Shown piece by piece: positions 59,603 to 64,000 of a stretch of DNA of 64,000 nt; positions within the stretch are counted from its first letter, which is position 1; each line of letters starts with the position of its first letter. The stretch spans positions 124,001-188,000 of the forward strand of contig JAEWKK010000019.1 of the NCBI GenBank assembly GCA_023386045.1. The letters are read 5' to 3'. Source of the DNA: Bacteroidota bacterium. GTDB taxonomy: Bacteria; Bacteroidota; Bacteroidia; Chitinophagales; Chitinophagaceae. The notes under the pieces were generated by a model, which had not been told where the DNA came from, searched no databases, and worked only from the letters and a program-made list of their open reading frames with translations. The position numbers and the translations under genes were made by a program.

Positions 59603-60598
59603 ATGCCAGAACTGTTACAGGAATACCTCTTCCATCGCATCAGGGAAAAACTGCGTCCCACTGATTCATTGGTGGATGTAGTGGCTTCCCTGTTATTTGT
59701 CAGCAATGACAGCGCTTACAGGAGAATCAGGGGTGAAACGGGGCTGGTACTGGAAGAAGCCCGTATTCTTTGCGACCATTTTCATCTCTCGCTCGATGAA
59801 TTACTAGGTTCCAAACCCAACACCATTAGTTTTTCATACAAAAGGCTAGAGAATGGAACTTATGATTTTGAACAATACCTGTTTGATATCAAAACCAATC
59901 TTCAGATGGCAGCTGGTGGAGAGATCATTTACCTGACAAAGGATATTCCTGTATTCTATAATTTTTTATTCAGGCCACTCTTTGCCTTTCGTTATTTCTT
60001 CTGGATGAAATCCATTCTTCAGCATCCTGATTTTGTAAACCAGAAATTTTCCTTCTCATTCCTTCCACCTGAAATGGAAAAAACTGGAAGTGAGATCGTC
60101 TCGCTTTACAATCAGATTTCCTCGGTAGAAATCTGGAACACCGAATGCGTCAACAGTACCATCAGCCAGGTGGAGTATTACAGGGAGGCCGGCTATTTTC
60201 AATCAGAAGAAGACATTCATACTATCTATTCTTCTGTAGCTGATCTCCTCGAACACCTTAGAAGGCAGGCTGATTGCGGATCGAAATTTATTCCAGGTGA
60301 AAAAGTTTCAGTAAAAAAAGAAAACCTTCATTTTTTCTATAACAGGCTGGTACTGGGAGAAAATACCATTATTGTGAAGAAGCAGGGTAAAGCAATTTTA
60401 TACCTTGCTTATGATGTTTTAAATTATATGGTAACACTGGATGAATCCTTTGTTTCTGATACCCTGCAAAAGGTGAACAATTTGATGCGCCGTTCCACCT
60501 TGTTGAGCAGTGCCAATGAAAAGCAACGCAATATTTTCTTTAACCTGCTATTGCGCAAGATCCCTGATTCGGGTAACTATATTAAATCACAAGCATGA
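59603..60598 (+). CDS. HTH-like putative regulator, first of a tandem pair
   Basis: A 331-residue protein whose N-terminal 70 residues look like a Cro/XRE-type helix-turn-helix: DVVASLLFVSNDSAYRRIRG followed by LEEARILCDHFHLSLDELLG. The remaining 260 residues are helical with many aromatic residues (KDIPVFYNFLFRPLFAFRYF, FFWMKSILQHPDF) and match no family I know. It has no membrane segment, so a cytoplasmic regulator with a large sensory or dimer domain is inferred. Its stop overlaps the start of the paralogue by four bases (ATGA at 60595). Confidence 0.72.
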   Translation: MPELLQEYLFHRIREKLRPTDSLVDVVASLLFVSNDSAYRRIRGETGLVLEEARILCDHFHLSLDELLGSKPNTISFSYKRLENGTYDFEQYLFDIKTNLQMAAGGEIIYLTKDIPVFYNFLFRPLFAFRYFFWMKSILQHPDFVNQKFSFSFLPPEMEKTGSEIVSLYNQISSVEIWNTECVNSTISQVEYYREAGYFQSEEDIHTIYSSVADLLEHLRRQADCGSKFIPGEKVSVKKENLHFFYNRLVLGENTIIVKKQGKAILYLAYDVLNYMVTLDESFVSDTLQKVNNLMRRSTLLSSANEKQRNIFFNLLLRKIPDSGNYIKSQA

Positions 60599-61593
60599 AT
60601 ACCGACCTGCAGGCAAAATTATTCCAGCACATCAAGGCAGGCCTGCCTCCATCCCAATCCATGGCCGATGCCGTAGCCGGAGTTCTTGAGATCAGCAGTG
60701 ACAGTGCCTACAGGAGAATCAGGGGAGAGAAAGCACTTTCGCTGGAGGAGTTGTACAGGTTGTGTTTGCATTTTAAGATCTCGCTCGACCATGTGCTCAA
60801 TCTTTCCTCAGATGCTTTTTTATTTACAGGGAATTTAATGCAAACAGAATCCTTTCGGTTTGATCAATACCTTGCTAATGTTTTGCAGCAGGTGAAATAC
60901 ATGTGCGGCTTCAAAGAAAGAAAGATGTATTACCTGTGTAAGGACATTCCTTTGTTTCATCATTTTCAATTCAGGGAGATCGCTGCTTTCAAATATTATT
61001 TTTGGATGAAGAACATCCTCCATCTCCCTGAATTTGCTGAAAAAAAATTCAGCATGAGCCTTTACCCGGATGAATATTTTGAAATCGGCAAACAGATCCT
61101 CCATTATTATAACAACATCGATTCGGTTGAATTATGGAATATAGAAAGCGTGAACAGCACGCTGCGCCAGATCCAGTTTTATCATGACTCCAACATCTTC
61201 GCCAGCAATGAAGAGATCTATATGCTTTATGAAGCGCTCGAGAAACTGATAACCCACCTTGAACAGCAGGCCACCGAAGGATATAAATTCAATGCAGATG
61301 ATCCTGAAAAGAAACCTATTTCTTCATTCCAGGTGTATTTCAATGAGATCATCATCCTGGAAAATTCCATCCTGGTTTCGCTGGATGGAGCCAGGGCTGC
61401 CTTCCTCGTGCACAGCGTACTTAATTTTTTGATCACAAGGGATGTGCGATTCTGCGAGAACATGAATTCCTACATACAAAACCTGGTAAAAAAATCAACC
61501 CTGATCAGCACAGTATCTGAAAAAGAAAGAGCAAGATTTTTCAAACACCTGCGGCTCAAGATAGAAAGCAGGAAACAAAATCTTAAAGTATAA
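60595..61593 (+). CDS. HTH-like putative regulator, second of a tandem pair
   Basis: A 332-residue paralogue of the preceding protein. Conserved blocks include SSDSAYRRIRGEKALSLEEL in the HTH region, CKDIPLFHHFQFREIAAFKY, FWMKNILHLPEF, SVELWNIESVNSTLRQIQFY and VKKSTLISTVSEKERARFF near the end. Conservation over the full length shows that both copies keep the same architecture. The ATGA overlap with the first gene implies translational coupling, so the proteins may form a heteromer. Function is unknown; I infer DNA binding from the N-terminus only. Confidence 0.72.
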   Translation: MNTDLQAKLFQHIKAGLPPSQSMADAVAGVLEISSDSAYRRIRGEKALSLEELYRLCLHFKISLDHVLNLSSDAFLFTGNLMQTESFRFDQYLANVLQQVKYMCGFKERKMYYLCKDIPLFHHFQFREIAAFKYYFWMKNILHLPEFAEKKFSMSLYPDEYFEIGKQILHYYNNIDSVELWNIESVNSTLRQIQFYHDSNIFASNEEIYMLYEALEKLITHLEQQATEGYKFNADDPEKKPISSFQVYFNEIIILENSILVSLDGARAAFLVHSVLNFLITRDVRFCENMNSYIQNLVKKSTLISTVSEKERARFFKHLRLKIESRKQNLKV

Positions 61594-61652
61594 ATTTGCA
61601 TCAATAATAAATTGATTGGCCTGCATTTTGGGATGAGCTTTAAAACGACAAC

Positions 61653-62357
61653 ATGATCAAACGCTATTTTTACGCAATTGCTTTAACAACCGGACTTGTT
61701 TCCTGTTCTACACTTGCCAATTTACCTGGTGCATCAGGCGTTACTGAAGCCGAAGCGGCCCAGGGCATCAGGCAGGCACTCGAACAAGGTGTGGGCAGGG
61801 GCATCGCCACGCTGAATAAGGAAGATGGATTTTTTGGAAACCTTGCTTACAAGATCCTGATCCCACCAGATGCTGCAAAAATTGAAAACACACTGCGCCA
61901 GGTTGGAATGGGTTCTCTTGCTGATCGTGTGATCATACAGGTGAATAAGGCAGCAGAAAATGCAGTAGGTTCTGCCAGGCCCATTTTTGAAGAAGCTATC
62001 AGGCAAATGACGATCACAGATGCCATCAATATCATTAAAGGCCCTAATGATGCTGCCACAAAATACTTCAGGGATAAAACAACAGAGAAGCTGATTGCCG
62101 CTTTCTCACCTATCATCAAAAGTTCGCTTGATAAATTCAGTGCTACCAAGTATTATGCAGATATGGTGTCTACCTATAACAGCTTTCCCACCACCCTGAA
62201 TAAACTCAATCCAGATCTTCCTTCCTATGTGGTGGGCAAGGCGGTTGATGCCCTGTTTGACCAGATAGGCCAGGAAGAAGCCAATATCAGGGCCAACCCG
62301 GTGGCAAGAACAACAGAAATTTTGAAAAAAGTTTTCGGCTGGGCAGCAAGAAACTAA
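61653..62357 (+). CDS. DUF4197 lipoprotein
   Basis: A 234-residue protein with a lipoprotein signal (Cys18 in TGLVSCSTL). The DUF4197 signature is seen in GIRQALEQGVGRGIATLNKEDGF, ILIPPDAAKIENTLRQVGMG and AAENAVGSARPIFEEAI. The family is widespread in Gram-negative bacteria and has no known function. It follows the HTH-like pair by 59 bases and is terminated by the hairpin at 62381-62406, so it could be part of that transcript. Confidence 0.85.
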   Translation: MIKRYFYAIALTTGLVSCSTLANLPGASGVTEAEAAQGIRQALEQGVGRGIATLNKEDGFFGNLAYKILIPPDAAKIENTLRQVGMGSLADRVIIQVNKAAENAVGSARPIFEEAIRQMTITDAINIIKGPNDAATKYFRDKTTEKLIAAFSPIIKSSLDKFSATKYYADMVSTYNSFPTTLNKLNPDLPSYVVGKAVDALFDQIGQEEANIRANPVARTTEILKKVFGWAARN

Positions 62358-62380
62358 CCCTTCTCAATAATAATTTGTGA

Positions 62381-62406
62381 ATGCAGCTTAAGGCTGCATT
62401 TTTTTA
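62381..62406 (+). terminator. Intrinsic terminator of the DUF4197 gene
   Basis: Stem AATGCAGC / GCTGCATT with a 5-base loop and a T-tract, 24 bases after the DUF4197 stop. The ATG at 62406 lies in its tail, which argues against that ATG as the start of the next gene. Confidence 0.88.
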
Positions 62407-62429
62407 TGCGGCGGAGATTAATTTTAGAC

Positions 62430-62954
62430 ATGCAATTTATCAATGCAACTATAGACACGCAGGAATTGCCCAGGCTCGAAGAAGTTCCATTAAAACCTGT
62501 ACAGCACAATTACCTCCGTGTATTAAGAATGGAATGGATGATCACCAGCCTTGTGCTGATCCTTATCGCAGCCATCCTTATTTATTTTATTCCATCACTA
62601 CATAAAAGTTTTAACTGGACCATTCTTGCCGGAGCGGCATTATTGATCATAGGCTTTCATCGCTTCAGCATAGAAAAAAATTTTCCTTTCCTTGCCTATG
62701 CTGTCCGTGAAAAAGATATCCTCTCGCAAAAAGGATGGATCACCAGAACGCTCAAAGCCTGTCCGCACAACAGGATTCAGAATTGCACTGTTCAATCGGG
62801 ACCTTTGGAAAGAAAGTTCGGCCTGGCTTCACTCACCATTTTTACTGCAGGTTCCAACAATGCTGACATGAAGATCCCGGGACTTTTATTAGCAGAAGCA
62901 GAACAGCTACGACATTTTATCCTCGAAAAAATCCACGCGGAAGACCATGAATGA
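62430..62954 (+). CDS. PH (bPH2) domain membrane protein, YdbS-like
   Basis: A 174-residue protein starting at the ATG at 62430 (MQFINATIDTQ); the upstream ATG at 62406 overlaps the preceding terminator. Two transmembrane helices at about residues 37-57 and 61-80 are followed by a bacterial PH-like domain: LAYAVREKDILSQKGWITRT, HNRIQNCTVQSGPLERKFGLASLTIFTAG. This matches YdbS, which usually pairs with YdbT. Its stop overlaps the start of the YdbT-like gene by 7 bases. The role of such pairs is not settled. Confidence 0.82.
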   Translation: MQFINATIDTQELPRLEEVPLKPVQHNYLRVLRMEWMITSLVLILIAAILIYFIPSLHKSFNWTILAGAALLIIGFHRFSIEKNFPFLAYAVREKDILSQKGWITRTLKACPHNRIQNCTVQSGPLERKFGLASLTIFTAGSNNADMKIPGLLLAEAEQLRHFILEKIHAEDHE

Positions 62955-64000
62955 ATTTAACTGGAGTCATCCGCAAAGGCAGCCCATTGCCGGCCTGTTG
63001 GTAGTTTTCCTGAATACCATCTGGGAAGTGGCTAAACGCCTATGGCCGCTTTTGATATTGATGGTCATTGGCAAAAAAGGAAACATGAGCCGCTACGAAT
63101 ACATGGCCATTGGATTTCTTGTGATCACTATAGTAACTGCTTTGTTACGATTCCTGTACTTTAGATTTTACCTGGAAGAAAATAAACTCATTATCCGCAA
63201 AGGATGGATACATAAAGAAACGCAGGTAATCCCGCTGGAGAAAATACAAACAGTAAATATAGAACAGGGACCGCTCCACCAGCTTTTGAATATTGTAAAG
63301 CTTTCCATTGACACGGCTGGGTCTCAAAAAGCTGAAGCCTCCATTGATTCCCTTCACCAGTCCATGGCCGTTGCATTAAGGGAAAGACTTCTTTCCCAAT
63401 CACAACAATTAGATGCTAACGATACCAGGATCAGTTCTGGAGAAGTAATCTTAAAATTAAATGGTTCAGACCTGGGTCGCTTAAGTATTTCCGCAAACCA
63501 TCTTGAAGCATTTTTTATCCTGCTATCTTTTGGATTTGGTCTTTATGAGAATCTGAAAGACATTGACAATAGTTTGATCTCCGGACTGGATACTTACATT
63601 CCTGAAGGTGCTTTCTACTCCCTGCTATTTCTGGCTATTTCCATTTTGATCATTACAGTGCTGGTTTCAACGGCAAGAATATTTTTCCGCTTTTACGATT
63701 TCAAATTACTTAGAACAGAAAAAGGTTACCAGATCAAATCAGGACTCACTCATATCAAAGAGAAGCTGATAGGATTGGATAAGATCCAGTTTCTTTCCTG
63801 GAAAGCCAACTGGATTCGTAAACTGATGGGAATGTGGATGCTGGAATATCATGTTGCAGGCGGCGAAGATCTAAAGAATAATCTCAAAGTGCAGGTTCCC
63901 ATCACACGCAACAGCTATTTGCACGCCCTGGTTACGAATTACCAGCCAATGCCAATAGTTGACCAGGCCTTTACCATTCAAATGCACAAAGCATTTGTAC
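62948..64000 (+). CDS. PH domain membrane protein, YdbT-like, 3' end outside the window
   Basis: An open frame starts at the ATG at 62948, 7 bases inside the preceding gene, and stays open to the last base, so at least 351 residues are present and the C-terminus is missing. Two hydrophobic helices near residues 15-60 are followed by a first PH-like domain (LIIRKGWIHKETQVIPLEKIQTV). A second pair of helices near residues 175-240 precedes a second PH-like domain (KSGLTHIKEKLIGLDKIQ). YdbT normally carries three such domains. Confidence 0.82.

Noticed and set aside
1..64000. tRNA or rRNA genes and mobile elements with transposases
   Set aside because: No cloverleaf-like TTCGA arm, CCA-type end, 16S/23S segment or transposase frame was recognised on either strand.

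Overview
The window reads as a chromosomal segment of a Bacteroidota bacterium, most likely a member of the Chitinophagaceae or a close relative. The evidence is a type IX secretion sorting domain, a lipoprotein with a CKKDD export tag, an S46 peptidase, a DUF6970 protein, a carboxypeptidase-like TonB-type outer-membrane barrel, -7 promoter boxes of the TAnnTTTG type, and few Shine-Dalgarno sites. I see no rRNA, tRNA, CRISPR array, transposase, integrase or phage gene, and no gene that looks clearly broken. The only truncated genes are the two cut by the window ends.

Layout. 1-5655: phenylacetyl-CoA epoxidase cluster paaE(partial)-A-B-C-D-G-I, a VTT/DedA-type membrane protein and paaY. 5737-10886: a secreted T9SS protein, a small DUF6970 protein, obg, a GH3-type acyl-amido synthetase and fabG. 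10955-15747 (minus): an AlkA-like glycosylase, an enoyl-CoA hydratase, paaZ, a DinB/DUF1569 protein and adenylate kinase, which completes much of the phenylacetate route. 16007-19597: msrB and four secreted or lipoprotein unknowns, two of them paralogues. 19877-28378: M16 protease, lptB with an unusual C-terminal extension, metF, a double-parvulin foldase and a TlpA-like thioredoxin. 28663-38643: rlmD, two rhomboids, a MITE-like inverted repeat, an EEP-family protein, cysS with a poly-cysteine leader peptide, a DUF2233 protein, a second AlkA-like glycosylase, a dipeptide epimerase and a putative barrel. 38736-50545: S46 dipeptidyl-peptidase, GH18 chitinase, a proline-rich protein, DUF2911 lipoprotein, asnB, a PepSY-like protein, a trans-sulfuration enzyme, a TIGR02757 protein and a TonB-type barrel. 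50630-59449: an unknown small protein, a FAD/Rieske oxidoreductase, repeat arrays, a 34-residue membrane peptide, an aldo/keto reductase, an SDR, a glycosyltransferase, lysS and two envelope proteins. 59603-64000: a translationally coupled pair of HTH-like paralogues, DUF4197 and two PH-domain membrane proteins, the last cut by the window end.

How the genes fit together. PaaABCDE epoxidises the ring of phenylacetyl-CoA, PaaG isomerises the epoxide to the oxepin, PaaZ opens and oxidises the ring, the hydratase next to paaZ may act in the beta-oxidation steps, and PaaI and PaaY are auxiliary thioesterases. PaaK, PaaH and PaaJ are not in the window. The rest is mostly housekeeping (obg, adk, lysS, cysS, metF, asnB, rlmD) mixed with envelope proteins and peptide or chitin degradation.

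Most interesting: a 13-codon open reading frame with four consecutive cysteine codons starts 7 bases after a good -7 box and lies just upstream of cysS. It looks like a cysteine- or Cys-tRNA-sensing leader peptide. Other notable points are an intrinsic terminator for one gene embedded in the coding sequence of its convergent neighbour asnB, heptad repeat arrays in two convergent intergenic regions, a candidate small RNA at 52961-53110, and the LptB extension.
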